Shown here: in pieces, positions 1 to 7,055 of the stretch | Layout: each line of letters starts with the position of its first letter | Position numbering within the stretch: position 1 is the stretch's first letter | Source of the DNA: a virus | Strand: one strand, 5' to 3' | DNA length: 24,092 nt | IMG/VR virus record: IMGVR_UViG_3300009376_000883 | Location: 1 to 24,092 of that record | Notes under the pieces: generated by a model | Told to the model about the DNA's origin: nothing | The model's database searches: none | What the model saw: the letters and a program-made list of their open reading frames with translations, nothing else | Program-made: the position numbers and the translations under genes

Positions 1-99
1 GGCTTCGCAATCTTTACAGATGTCATCATCATTTAGTGGTGGGTTAAACTCCCAACATTTAACACAAAGTTTTTCTTCATCACTAGCTGTATTGTTCAT
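1..99 (-). CDS. Zinc-ribbon mini-protein, C-terminus cut off by the window edge
   Basis: Thirty-three codons are visible before the reading frame leaves the window. The ATG at 99 overlaps the TGA of the upstream 62-aa gene (ATGA), the arrangement used throughout this operon. Two cysteine pairs, C12/C15 and C28/C31, give a CxxC-x12-CxxC pattern that would hold one zinc ion (family knowledge). The rest is acidic. No specific family recognised; a small protein- or nucleic-acid-binding zinc ribbon is the natural guess. It is the last visible gene of the leftward operon that starts near 5605. Confidence 0.7.
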   Translation of the reverse strand, partial: MNNTASDEEKLCVKCWEFNPPLNDDDICKDCEA

Positions 100-284
100 C
101 TACAAGCCTCTCTTGTCATACAAAATTCTTCCCATAATGCGTCAGCATTTTCACACCAATGTTTCTCACAGAAACCCATGCTTCTATACATTCTATGGAT
201 ATGTTCAATGTCCTCTCCACATATACCATCATCATCATCTAGTTCTGCTTGGCATATCTTTGGCAAGTGATCTTCATCTGTCAT
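96..284 (-). CDS. 62-aa acidic Cys-rich protein, probable metal binder
   Basis: The start is placed at the ATG at 284, not at an upstream in-frame ATG at 311, because 284 overlaps the previous stop as ATGA and is preceded by a GAGAGGAATC Shine-Dalgarno-like stretch. The protein has six cysteines (C11, C22, C39, C44, C55, C61) and histidines at 28, 30 and 42, with a run of aspartates at 16-19. The spacing is irregular and does not match a zinc family I know, but six Cys in 62 residues of a cytoplasmic-looking protein suggests metal binding. Function unknown. Confidence 0.7.
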   Translation of the reverse strand: MTDEDHLPKICQAELDDDDGICGEDIEHIHRMYRSMGFCEKHWCENADALWEEFCMTREACR

Positions 285-376
285 TTTGATTCCTCTCCTG
301 ATCCTAAACATTTAGGACAGTAGAATGTTCCATGTCTATTAAGACCAGATCCATTACATCTATTACAATCTTTCAT
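281..376 (-). CDS. 31-aa DnaJ-type zinc-finger mini-protein
   Basis: A complete 31-codon frame with ATGA overlaps at both ends, so it is tightly embedded in the operon. It is essentially one DnaJ-type zinc module: CNRCNGSG at residues 4-11 and CPKCLGSG at 20-27, the CxxCxGxG pair that binds one zinc in DnaJ-like central domains (established knowledge). It has no J domain and nothing else. In DnaJ such modules bind unfolded polypeptide. As a free-standing peptide it could be an interaction adaptor, but that is inference. Easily missed because of its length; the coupling and the perfect motif make it convincing. Confidence 0.75.
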   Translation of the reverse strand: MKDCNRCNGSGLNRHGTFYCPKCLGSGEESK

Positions 377-624
377 TTCGATTCCTCAATTCTCTTGCAT
401 TCTTTCATTAGATCAAGACCATATAGATCACTTTTCAAATCTTTTAATGATTCAAGCTTGGTTATTTTTCTACCAAAAAGATAAGCGTCATGGCTACTCA
501 TGTTAGAGAATCTTTCACGTTTTTCCATTTTATTTATTTCGTTCTCTAAGTATTCAATGTTCTTATCAATCTGTTCTTCAATTAGATCTACTGACAGATG
601 TTTGTAGGTGTTTATGTTAGTCAT
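373..624 (-). CDS. 83-aa helical, charged hypothetical protein
   Basis: ATG at 624 follows a GAGGAATC ribosome-binding-like stretch; the TGA at 373-375 overlaps the next start. The protein is highly charged with heptad-like hydrophobic spacing (residues about 12-75), so it is probably an alpha-helical or coiled-coil protein. No Cys cluster, signal peptide or membrane segment, in contrast to its zinc-rich neighbours. Function not recognised. An 18-base gap separates it from the gene before it, which contains only a meaningless 8-codon frame. Confidence 0.75.
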   Translation of the reverse strand: MTNINTYKHLSVDLIEEQIDKNIEYLENEINKMEKRERFSNMSSHDAYLFGRKITKLESLKDLKSDLYGLDLMKECKRIEESK

Positions 625-642
625 TTCGATTCCTCGTAGTCA

Positions 643-876
643 TTACCTATCCAACTCCTTTTCACGTTGTGGTCTTTTATAATCACACTCATGGCAAAGC
701 CACATCCGCTCTCCTTTGTTTACTCTTTGGTAACCTAGAAAAGTGTCTACACCACTGGTTAGGCTTAATCCACAATCACCACAAAGCCACTTATCACAAA
801 CATCACATCTAAAAACAACTTCTGAGTCAGTAATACCAACTTCTTTACAATCGACACAATATTCTAATTCAGTCAT
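643..876 (-). CDS. 77-aa protein with four CxxC pairs (RING/PHD-like cross-brace pattern)
   Basis: The start at 876 is chosen over an in-frame ATG at 897 because it overlaps the previous stop as ATGA and follows GGGAGGAATC. Cysteine pairs are at 7/10, 24/27, 32/35 and 61/64. Four CxxC pairs with the second and third only four residues apart is the layout of two-zinc treble-clef domains such as RING, PHD or FYVE (family knowledge). The central part, around residues 23-36, is the most family-like. It could be a protein- or RNA-binding adaptor or an E3-like domain; none can be chosen from sequence alone. Coupled to the mini-gene upstream. Confidence 0.75.
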   Translation of the reverse strand: MTELEYCVDCKEVGITDSEVVFRCDVCDKWLCGDCGLSLTSGVDTFLGYQRVNKGERMWLCHECDYKRPQREKELDR

Positions 877-962
877 TTCGATTCCTCCCAATGACATTCA
901 CATGGACAATTTGTATCTCTATCTACAACTAATCCATCAGGACATTCGCATACACAAGTCAT
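873..962 (-). CDS. 29-aa cysteine-rich mini-protein
   Basis: A 29-codon frame with ATGA overlaps on both sides and a strong AGGAGGG upstream of its ATG at 962. Cysteines at 3, 5, 7, 19, 21 and 23, followed by H24, form two CxCxC clusters around an 11-residue spacer. This symmetric arrangement could bind metal or form disulfides. No family recognised. The double overlap and the strong ribosome-binding site are the reasons to accept such a short gene. Confidence 0.65.
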   Translation of the reverse strand: MTCVCECPDGLVVDRDTNCPCECHWEESK

Positions 963-1288
963 TTCGATTCCCTCCTTGAAATAGTAAAACCTTGCTTATC
1001 GTGTTTGTTTGGTACTACCTCTGGACACCACCATCTCCTTTCACCATTAAGTGAATTTCCAAAAGAATCATTATTATGAGTCTTTAACTGTGTTAATAGT
1101 TCAACTAACGCAGATTTTACCTTAATCAACTCTTTCTCACAAAATGCGTTTGGTACTTGTATATTCCTTATATCACAACATAACAACCATATCTTCATAC
1201 TATGGTCTTCATAGTGTGTCTCTGTTAGTGTCATATTGAACACCCTATCTGCTGTTTGAATGTGGTGTACAACTTCATAGTTCCACAC
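959..1288 (-). CDS. 109-aa hypothetical protein after the AAA+ ATPase
   Basis: The frame opens with GTG at 1288, 14 bases inside the end of the AAA+ gene; the first internal ATG would lose 18 residues. The TGA at 959-961 overlaps the next start. The N-terminal half has strand-like alternation, a WLLCC segment near residue 34, and a helical middle. No zinc motif, signal peptide or known domain was seen. Its coupling to the AAA+ gene suggests it belongs with the ATPase cassette, perhaps as a small subunit or adaptor (inference). Confidence 0.7.
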   Translation of the reverse strand: MWNYEVVHHIQTADRVFNMTLTETHYEDHSMKIWLLCCDIRNIQVPNAFCEKELIKVKSALVELLTQLKTHNNDSFGNSLNGERRWWCPEVVPNKHDKQGFTISRRESK

Positions 1289-2207
1289 CGAATGTTTCCT
1301 TACACCTTTCCTTGATTGTTTCTTTCTCAGTAAGGTCAGTATACTTTATCAGTATAGTTTGCTTTATGCATTGTATAATATTATCCTCTTGTTTAATACC
1401 TAACGAATCATTATCATTGTATATCTCTATGAACTGTTCTATATCTCTGGGTGATAACACGTAAGTGATATGATTTTTTACTGCAAGGTCATGAGTATTG
1501 TATGCCATTGTAAGTAATGGTGACTGTACTGTATCAATGGGTATACCTTTCCAGTTTAATATCTTCTTATTCATTTCTCTTGTAGTATGTGGTCTTGATT
1601 CCCCTATTAACCTAGACCTTAATGATTGTGTTATTGGATTGACACCTAGATATATTGGTGGGTTAGTAGTAGCTACTACCATAAGTTTCTCATCTTCACC
1701 TACATGTAATACCTGACCAGCTACGTCAATGGATTTTCTTCTATCACATAATGATAGTAGTTGCAGTTGTATCTCTGGTGGAAGATTACCTAAATCATCA
1801 AAGAAGATAATAACTTTCTTATATAATCTTAATCCCTTGTAGGCTAGTGCTAACTTACCTGCGTTCCAATAGGAACCATTACCATCTATCTGTGGAGAGC
1901 CAAAGAGATCTCTTTCCTTTGTGTTATCCCCACAGTTTATAACAACTAATGCATAACCTAATTCTTTTGCTAATGTAAATATCATTAATGTTTTTCCTAT
2001 ACCACTCTCACCCTCAATAAGATATGGTAGTGTTGCTTTTTTTATTCTCTCTCTTAACACTTTCATCTCGTCATTCATCTCAATGTATTCACCCCAGTCA
2101 TGTATCTTATCTGGTGCCATCTGTTCTAACTCATCTTGATTGTATTGTATTGTATATCTTCTCAGGTCATATGATTTAATATCTGATAATTTTATTTGTC
2201 CTTTCAT
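1275..2207 (-). CDS. MoxR/CbbQ-type AAA+ ATPase
   Basis: A 310-aa single-domain AAA+ protein. Visible motifs: Walker A GESGIGKT at residues 66-73, Walker B IIFFDDLG at 133-140 (DD instead of the usual DE), sensor-1 ATTNP at 179-183, and a downstream LRSRL at 196-200 that could supply an arginine finger. The 'GSPQIDG' loop around 103-109 before Walker B is typical of MoxR/CbbQ/NorQ/CobS-like members (family knowledge). These usually remodel a partner, often a VWA-domain protein; no VWA protein is in this window, so the partner may be one of the coupled upstream products, including the GHKL ATPase. ATG at 2207 overlaps the preceding TGA (ATGA). Cytoplasmic; no signal peptide. Confidence 0.9.
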   Translation of the reverse strand: MKGQIKLSDIKSYDLRRYTIQYNQDELEQMAPDKIHDWGEYIEMNDEMKVLRERIKKATLPYLIEGESGIGKTLMIFTLAKELGYALVVINCGDNTKERDLFGSPQIDGNGSYWNAGKLALAYKGLRLYKKVIIFFDDLGNLPPEIQLQLLSLCDRRKSIDVAGQVLHVGEDEKLMVVATTNPPIYLGVNPITQSLRSRLIGESRPHTTREMNKKILNWKGIPIDTVQSPLLTMAYNTHDLAVKNHITYVLSPRDIEQFIEIYNDNDSLGIKQEDNIIQCIKQTILIKYTDLTEKETIKERCKETFGVEL

Positions 2208-2449
2208 TTTATCACACCTAATTCTTTTTTATCTAACTTAAAAGTAGAGAATGGAGTAAGTTTATTATCACCATAGATAACTATATTCAATGACTTATTA
2301 TCTTCACTAATTATTGTCTTCCAACTCTTACTATCTCTAGTACCTGAGATAATTATTTTTCCTTTAACGAGAAGAACACCTAGTTGGGTATCAGGTAAGT
2401 CTATACTACATTCACCTCTGCTTCTGCTATCAATGTCTTTGCTAACCAT
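2204..2449 (-). CDS. 81-aa hypothetical protein between the two ATPase modules
   Basis: The only ATG in a suitable place is at 2449, which overlaps the end of the upstream 229-aa gene by 49 bases in another frame; no start codon occurs near the upstream stop at 2401. The overlapped stretch encodes a polar N-terminus; the rest looks like beta-strands (alternating hydrophobics at about 22-50 and 52-75). No motif recognised. The ATGA junction with the AAA+ gene shows the two are translated together. Start uncertain; reality of the gene fairly secure. Confidence 0.65.
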   Translation of the reverse strand: MVSKDIDSRSRGECSIDLPDTQLGVLLVKGKIIISGTRDSKSWKTIISEDNKSLNIVIYGDNKLTPFSTFKLDKKELGVIK

Positions 2450-3090
2450 GTATCTAACTGTCCCATGAACACATTGTCTTTAAGGTTTGGGTGTAATAGA
2501 AAGTCTACCTTTGCTAATATCTCTAATAGTTTAGAATCTAATTCTATCAAACCAATCTTTGATCTAATCTTCTTAGGTCTTTGATTACCTTTCACTACAA
2601 TACATAAGTATGACCATCTGTTATTATCTTTCTTCAATGAATCCTTACGAATCTTAGCCTTAAGAGAATGTGCAGATGCAATACTATCAACCTTAAATCT
2701 ATTATCAATTATAAAATCACCGTTGTTATCAACAACAACTCTGCCCCCGTAGGAATTATGTACTAAATCATTTAATAACTCTGTCTTATGTACCTGAAAA
2801 TAAACACGCCCAAACAATTCTATGTATTCACTCTTGTCTTTGTTTCTTATTGTATCACATAGACTCTCTGCCAAACGTACCTGTATTGTTTCACCCTTTA
2901 ACACACAGTTAAATATCCTATCATCATATGTTTCCTGTATCTCTGCTTCATCATCAAACTTGTAGTGTATTCTATTGCCCTCATAAGTATCATACTTTAA
3001 TCTATTATATGAATCATTTATCTTTGTCATTATAGTTCCATTATGATACACTACTACATGATCTTTTCTTACTGATATAATCTTACTCAT
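2401..3090 (-). CDS. 229-aa hypothetical protein, partner of the GHKL ATPase
   Basis: Starts at the TAATG junction with the GHKL gene, so the two are translationally coupled. The N-terminal third is strand-rich, the middle contains a VVVDNNGDFIID segment (about 117-128), and the C-terminal 70 residues are basic then helical. No Cys cluster, signal peptide or membrane segment. By position it parallels a second subunit next to a phage rII-type ATPase, but I see no sequence match to rIIB and do not claim one. Function unknown. Confidence 0.75.
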   Translation of the reverse strand: MSKIISVRKDHVVVYHNGTIMTKINDSYNRLKYDTYEGNRIHYKFDDEAEIQETYDDRIFNCVLKGETIQVRLAESLCDTIRNKDKSEYIELFGRVYFQVHKTELLNDLVHNSYGGRVVVDNNGDFIIDNRFKVDSIASAHSLKAKIRKDSLKKDNNRWSYLCIVVKGNQRPKKIRSKIGLIELDSKLLEILAKVDFLLHPNLKDNVFMGQLDTWLAKTLIAEAEVNVV

Positions 3091-5444
3091 TAATCATCAC
3101 TCCTATTCATTCTTAACGTGCTTATATCAACGTCATCTAATCCACCCAAAGTTAATCCCAACTTTAGTATATCAATAGACTGTCCTACATCAGCATTTAA
3201 CATGGCTATCTTTACGAGTTCGTATAGTTCTCGTTGTTCTGGTAGAACATCACGAAACCTATTCAATCTTATCAACTTATCTAGTGGTACTTGATTATGA
3301 TAACTACCAAACTGTTCTCCATCAATGGATAACCTTTCCTTTAATTCCCTTGATACCAATTCATCTACATCTCTTGTTAGATGAACACAATCATTAACCC
3401 TTGAATATATATCTAGTAAGCCTGTGATATTAGTTACATTCTTAAAGAACTCGCTTAACTCATAGTCTTTAGATGGTGATATAAAATACTTATCATTAAC
3501 TGGATTTAAATCTAATTCATGTAGTTTAAATTGCATATGGTTGTAATCAATATTATCTACATCTTCATCTTTAATATTACAGTATATTATAGTTGAGTTC
3601 TTCTTAGGTATGTCCTTGAATAACATTTCAGTTGAATTAACTTCAAACATTATATTATCTAACTCATCAAACAATGCATCAAGAGTCTTTATCTCATCAT
3701 CAAAACCTTTTCTATCCCTAACCCAAATGAATGGTGAGGTAATACCCTCACACTTCTTCCACATGTCCTTTGACACTCTTATTATTCTGTTATGCCTGTT
3801 GGCATTTACCTCAGATATAAGGTGTGATGATGACTTATTTCTATAATTTGAAGCACCCCAACCTTTAGCATCCCAACTAGAGTATAGTCTTACTGAAACA
3901 TCAGCAAATTCATTCTTTAGTTTACGTTTACTACCTTTAATCCTGTTAAGCCTAATGTATTCTTCACCCATTATTACACCAAACTCTCTCAACACTTGCA
4001 TCTGTCTTGCATTTGTTTCAACATCATGATTATTCCTGTTGTTGCTAAACCTCATAATATTACAATCACCTAAAGCATTCTCAAGCCTTGAGATTGGTTC
4101 TTTCCTTAAACCCTTTAGTAATACTAATGGTTTGTTTTCTCTTAATAATTCTATTAACTTTCTATAATATTTCTTTGGGTGAACAACATAACTTGTGTTC
4201 ATTGTCCTTACTATATCTGAAGTGGTTTCATCATCAATAATCCTACCAATATTATTCCATACATGACTATCATAAACCATCTTGTCTCTTTTAGGTAGTG
4301 CCAAGTAGTCCTTTGTGTCTTTAAGAATAAACCTAGAGAATACCTTTCTCATTTCCTCATTGATTTCTCCCTTTATATCTTCGATTGATTCGTCTTTCAT
4401 TCTATCTCTATCTGTTGTTGGTTTGTATTTCCTTTCATCTTTTATGTTTAACATGTACCCAGATAGACTGTCGAAATCATAACCCATGTCAGCTTCTACT
4501 GGTGTCCCTATTAATGTAACAAGATTCTTTTCATCTTTAAGATTCTCTGATGAAATAGAATTATATCTTGTATTATATATACATAAGTAACCATAGAAAT
4601 CAAAGTCATCTCTTTCAACTATCACAGATATAAAATTATCATTCGAGTAGCCTTTGTTATCTCTCTCTCTATAACTACCATGTGAATCTTCTTCTAATAA
4701 CTCTGCTCTTGCACTCATTAAGTAGTGATGACCATTCTTGTATGAATCACATTTCATCATACCTGAATTATAATTATTTACATCATCTGTTAAATGTATG
4801 AATGTATTTACCTTAGAGAATCTTGATAGTACCTTTATCCATTCTATCATATCATCAGGAGTTATCTTATCCATGTATGTTCCTGTAAGTCTTGTGCCAT
4901 ATGTTTTCATGATAGGATTGCCTAGTATCTCAAACTTTATACCACCATCAGCTAATGCTGACCACGTACTATCTGCTCCTCTTGGGTTAGACTCTATCTT
5001 TAATGCCTCAAATATCATAGTATAACCTGCGAAACCCATACCCATCTGTCCTATCTCTTTACTATCAAAGTTAGAACTAACACCCAATACTTTTAATGAC
5101 TTATCAAACACCTCAACAGTTATTCCCTGTGAATCCTTACCCTCTATTGTTAATTGTCTTTCTGTTGGATCAATAGTAATATGTATCTCTGGGTTTGCAT
5201 CTGGGTAATCCCTTGCTGTAATCCTACATGCCCTAGCCTCATTATTATATAACTCACGAAAACCTGACTTCCAACTAGAATATATATCATGAGATAGTTT
5301 CTGTATTACTACATCACTATCAAGTTGTACCTTTATTGTCTTACCATCTGATATTTTAGACAAAGGAGAAGACACAGTATCTTCTTCTGGTATATTTATA
5401 TCTGGTACTGTATGTATCTCAGGTCTATAATATTTATCTGTCAT
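3090..5444 (-). CDS. GHKL-superfamily ATPase (MutL/Hsp90/TopoVI-B/MORC-like N-terminus)
   Basis: About 784 aa from the ATG at 5444, which overlaps the preceding TGA as ATGA; an in-frame ATG at 5459 would lengthen it by five residues. The Bergerat ATP-binding motifs are visible: N-box ELYNNEARA near 64-72 (E-x3-N, but the usual N-box Asp is replaced by Arg), G1 DSQGI at 104-108, and G2 GQMGMGFAGY at 132-141. GHKL proteins use ATP to close a dimer clamp (family knowledge). The remaining 600 residues match nothing I know. Candidates are a paraMORC-like, rIIA-like or topoisomerase VI-B-like protein. No topoisomerase VI-A or nuclease partner is adjacent; the coupled genes are unknowns and an AAA+ ATPase. 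Cytoplasmic. Confidence 0.8.
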   Translation of the reverse strand: MTDKYYRPEIHTVPDINIPEEDTVSSPLSKISDGKTIKVQLDSDVVIQKLSHDIYSSWKSGFRELYNNEARACRITARDYPDANPEIHITIDPTERQLTIEGKDSQGITVEVFDKSLKVLGVSSNFDSKEIGQMGMGFAGYTMIFEALKIESNPRGADSTWSALADGGIKFEILGNPIMKTYGTRLTGTYMDKITPDDMIEWIKVLSRFSKVNTFIHLTDDVNNYNSGMMKCDSYKNGHHYLMSARAELLEEDSHGSYRERDNKGYSNDNFISVIVERDDFDFYGYLCIYNTRYNSISSENLKDEKNLVTLIGTPVEADMGYDFDSLSGYMLNIKDERKYKPTTDRDRMKDESIEDIKGEINEEMRKVFSRFILKDTKDYLALPKRDKMVYDSHVWNNIGRIIDDETTSDIVRTMNTSYVVHPKKYYRKLIELLRENKPLVLLKGLRKEPISRLENALGDCNIMRFSNNRNNHDVETNARQMQVLREFGVIMGEEYIRLNRIKGSKRKLKNEFADVSVRLYSSWDAKGWGASNYRNKSSSHLISEVNANRHNRIIRVSKDMWKKCEGITSPFIWVRDRKGFDDEIKTLDALFDELDNIMFEVNSTEMLFKDIPKKNSTIIYCNIKDEDVDNIDYNHMQFKLHELDLNPVNDKYFISPSKDYELSEFFKNVTNITGLLDIYSRVNDCVHLTRDVDELVSRELKERLSIDGEQFGSYHNQVPLDKLIRLNRFRDVLPEQRELYELVKIAMLNADVGQSIDILKLGLTLGGLDDVDISTLRMNRSDD

Positions 5445-5605
5445 TTTATGCACACCCATTCTACCTTACCAAATGTCCAATTACGCTTGGGTTTATCTGT
5501 ACCAATAGCCTCATTTATATGAAAGGTTCTATGTCGTTCCTTTCTAATGTCTATCAGTTCATCATCTGGTAGTTCTATATTACATAGATTACATTTCCAT
5601 TTCAT
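5441..5605 (-). CDS. 54-aa C2H2-type zinc-finger protein
   Basis: Start placed at ATG 5605 rather than at an in-frame upstream codon at 5668, because the zinc motif starts immediately after it and the upstream stretch contains a hairpin with a T-tract. Residues C5, C8, H25 and H29 give C-x2-C-x16-H-x3-H, the same spacing as the 35-aa protein at 10858-10965, and both open with a [W/F]-x-C-x2-C signature. Likely a nucleic-acid or protein-binding finger. First gene of the operon leading to the GHKL ATPase, with an ATGA junction. No clear TATA box lies in the short space before it. Confidence 0.7.
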   Translation of the reverse strand: MKWKCNLCNIELPDDELIDIRKERHRTFHINEAIGTDKPKRNWTFGKVEWVCIK

Positions 5606-5621
5606 TATTAATTCCATAAGT

Positions 5622-5641
5622 AAAAAGGTCATTACGTGACC
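5622..5641 (-). terminator. Hairpin plus T-tract, candidate terminator or attenuator
   Basis: Read leftwards, a perfect inverted repeat GGTCA-CGTAA-TGACC is followed directly by TTTTT. It lies 40 bases after the 113-aa gene stop and only 17 bases before the start of the GHKL operon, so it could end the former, attenuate the latter, or act as an operator. Archaeal termination relies mainly on T-tracts. Confidence 0.5.
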
Positions 5642-5668
5642 AATCGGGATTTTGGGACTAGTCCTCAA

Positions 5669-5685
5669 GATAGATTTACTCTATC
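5669..5685 (-). other. Stop-codon hairpin
   Basis: Perfect 6-bp inverted repeat GATAGA-(5 nt)-TCTATC spanning the stop codon of the 113-aa gene. It could protect the transcript 3' end or impede ribosomes. Small enough to be chance in AT-rich DNA. Confidence 0.3.
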
Positions 5686-6022
5686 CACCAGATACTGCTG
5701 GTAGTCGCCATAGTGGTTCTTGCGTACTTTCATCTCTCACGAAGTGTGATCCAGCAGGTACTAATTGCTCTACCACACCACTCGCTGAGTTGATTTTTGG
5801 TTGCAAGAACATGGGTTTCCCATTCACATTTACTACCACAGCACCGATAAGCCCATTTAATATGGCTTCTTTCCAATGCTCAGAGATAGGATTTCCCTTG
5901 TCATCTGGTATTTGTGAGATGGGAGTCATTACATCTGCCTGTGGCACTTCAGAAGAAGCATTTATCCTTTCAGGGAAATGCTTAGTCGTTGCTTCACAGG
6001 TCATTGTTTCATGTTGTTCCAT
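5681..6022 (-). CDS. 113-aa hypothetical protein, single-gene unit with distinct codon use
   Basis: ATG at 6022 has two TATA-like elements upstream (6051-6056 and 6060-6067), and the gene is followed by hairpins, so it looks monocistronic. It is visibly richer in C- and G-ending codons than its neighbours, as is the capsid gene, which suggests high expression. The N-terminal half is polar; residues about 48-75 form a hydrophobic strand-rich core with 'LIGAVVVNVNGKPMF'. Only one cysteine. No family recognised; an abundant structural, decoration or nucleic-acid-binding protein would fit but is unproven. A 134-codon frame lies on the opposite strand and is judged a shadow. Confidence 0.75.
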   Translation of the reverse strand: MEQHETMTCEATTKHFPERINASSEVPQADVMTPISQIPDDKGNPISEHWKEAILNGLIGAVVVNVNGKPMFLQPKINSASGVVEQLVPAGSHFVRDESTQEPLWRLPAVSGG

Positions 6023-6047
6023 GAGTGTAATAGGTAATAGGTACTAT

Positions 6048-6067
6048 GTCATATAGACCATATATAG
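6048..6067 (-). promoter_or_regulatory. TATA-like elements for the 113-aa gene
   Basis: Two near-repeated boxes, read leftwards TCTATATATGG and TCTATATGAC, centred about 41 and 31 bases before the ATG at 6022. The nearer one suits a very short leader. Between box and start lies a CCTATTACCTATTAC direct repeat that could be an operator. Confidence 0.5.
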
Positions 6068-6138
6068 ACTGCTTTGCGAATTGGTGTACAGCAAAATAAT
6101 TCATGCCTAGATATAAGGACAATGTAGATACAAATGTA

Positions 6139-6309
6139 TTAGCCATATGTATCACTCACTCCTTGAGCATATTCTTCTGCTCTATCAGTCATTAGTTGTT
6201 CAACGTCAATGTCATCTACCTCACATTGTATGTGGCTATGCCAACCCCACTTAGTATCTATGATATATTTCCATATCAATTTTTTTGTTATATCTATTAT
6301 GTTATTCAT
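6139..6309 (-). CDS. 56-aa hypothetical protein, end of the 9235-6139 operon
   Basis: Start chosen at ATG 6309 instead of the in-frame ATG at 6333 because AAAGGAGA lies a suitable distance before it and it overlaps the previous gene's end by only 8 bases. The protein is Trp-rich (three W within residues 13-22) with acidic C-terminal half and one Cys. No motif recognised. It closes a string of overlapped genes; the next 116 bases contain no gene, only the promoter of the 113-aa gene. Confidence 0.65.
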   Translation of the reverse strand: MNNIIDITKKLIWKYIIDTKWGWHSHIQCEVDDIDVEQLMTDRAEEYAQGVSDTYG

Positions 6310-6442
6310 TCTTATCTCCTTTCCATCTACCATCTATGTTATCTATTTTGTTTTCTATTTTTATTAACCTACGTTCAAGCTCACTTAACCTATGTATTAC
6401 AATGTCTAGTTGTGCAACAATTCTTTGTGATAGCATAGGCAT
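6302..6442 (-). CDS. 46-aa coiled-coil mini-protein
   Basis: A short frame starting in a TAATG overlap with the upstream gene and overlapping the next start. Residues about 5-40 show a clear heptad pattern (leucine/isoleucine every 3-4 residues between charged ones), so a two-stranded coiled coil is likely. It may pair with the adjacent 85-aa helical protein. Function unknown. Confidence 0.65.
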   Translation of the reverse strand: MPMLSQRIVAQLDIVIHRLSELERRLIKIENKIDNIDGRWKGDKNE

Positions 6443-6699
6443 TATGATACCAACCTCAGTTCTTTTTTATCTATATTATGTATAGATAATAAATCATTGA
6501 ATAGTTTTTCCTCTAACTTAACTAAAGCATCTCTTTTAATTACACTTAAGGAAAGGATAGCCTTTACTTCATTCAACATCATTACTATCATCTTCTTATC
6601 ATTATCTAATTGCTTTGCTTTTATCATCTTTATCTCTTTGTTTAATTCATCAATGGTATCATCATAATGATCTGTCATCTCTCGCCATTCATCACTCAT
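6442..6699 (-). CDS. 85-aa coiled-coil protein
   Basis: Begins at an overlap with the stop of the SWIM protein gene and ends in a TAATG junction. Strong helical heptads over residues 8-75, charged and leucine/isoleucine-rich, no cysteine. Adjacent to a second coiled-coil mini-protein, so a heteromeric coil is plausible (inference). No family recognised. Confidence 0.75.
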   Translation of the reverse strand: MSDEWREMTDHYDDTIDELNKEIKMIKAKQLDNDKKMIVMMLNEVKAILSLSVIKRDALVKLEEKLFNDLLSIHNIDKKELRLVS

Positions 6700-7055
6700 C
6701 AGTCATCATCACTCTCTATCTTTATCTTAGTTACTACCTCATCATCATCATGATAATGTTTATCTTCATTAGAAGTAAGACGAGCATCATACTCTGTCCT
6801 TAACTCAAGTCTAATCAATAGTTCTTTAGCACACTCAATATGTTTACAAGTATCAGCAAACTCAAACGCCTTACAACTACACTCCCAATCTAATTCTTTC
6901 TCTCTTATCTCTGCTGTTATAACGTATGGATCATTAACACCATTGGAGTGTTGCTTACCCATAAAGAAGTGGGTGTTACCCTCAGTATGATCAAACACTA
7001 CATCTTTAGCATCTAATAAACCCTTTACCTTTTCTTCCATTGTTTGTTTAGCCAT
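6699..7055 (-). CDS. SWIM zinc-finger protein
   Basis: 118 aa from the ATG at 7055 (an in-frame TTG at 7061 is possible). The SWIM signature CxCx(n)CxH is present as C59, C61, C70 and H72, followed by a helical segment with a second ECAKELL-type turn. SWIM domains bind DNA or proteins and occur in helicases, MULE transposases and recombination regulators (family knowledge); here the domain stands almost alone, with an acidic, Asp-rich tail. A single-domain SWIM protein could act in viral recombination or replication control. Coupled on both sides within the operon. Confidence 0.8.
   Translation of the reverse strand: MAKQTMEEKVKGLLDAKDVVFDHTEGNTHFFMGKQHSNGVNDPYVITAEIREKELDWECSCKAFEFADTCKHIECAKELLIRLELRTEYDARLTSNEDKHYHDDDEVVTKIKIESDDD

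Larger units (their letters stand above)
281..975 (-). repeat. Five copies of a gene-junction motif GAGGAATCGAAATGA
   Basis: The plus strand reads TCATTTCGATTCCTC at 373-387, 621-635 and 873-887, with one-base variants at 281-295 and 959-974. Each copy contains ribosome-binding site, stop and start codon of consecutive mini-genes, and often encodes the same C-terminal residues (EESK, RRESK). Confidence 0.8.

Noticed and set aside
743-979. 78-codon plus-strand frame over the small zinc genes
   Set aside because: Antisense shadow of two overlapped minus-strand genes with intact cysteine motifs.
2401-3090. Calling the 229-aa protein an rIIB homologue because it follows a GHKL ATPase
   Set aside because: Only position suggests this; length and visible sequence do not match rIIB, and the GHKL protein itself is not clearly rIIA.
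5652-6056. 134-codon open frame on the plus strand opposite the 113-aa gene
   Set aside because: It starts with TTG, runs against all neighbours for 6 kb on each side, has no promoter or ribosome-binding site, and codes for an unlikely Cys/Ser-rich product. The minus frame has a TATA box and better codon composition.
6613-6803. Small plus-strand frames in the left arm, such as the one near 6615-6803
   Set aside because: Ser/Leu/Ile-rich products arising from antisense of acidic and AT-rich genes; no promoter, ribosome-binding site or coupling.
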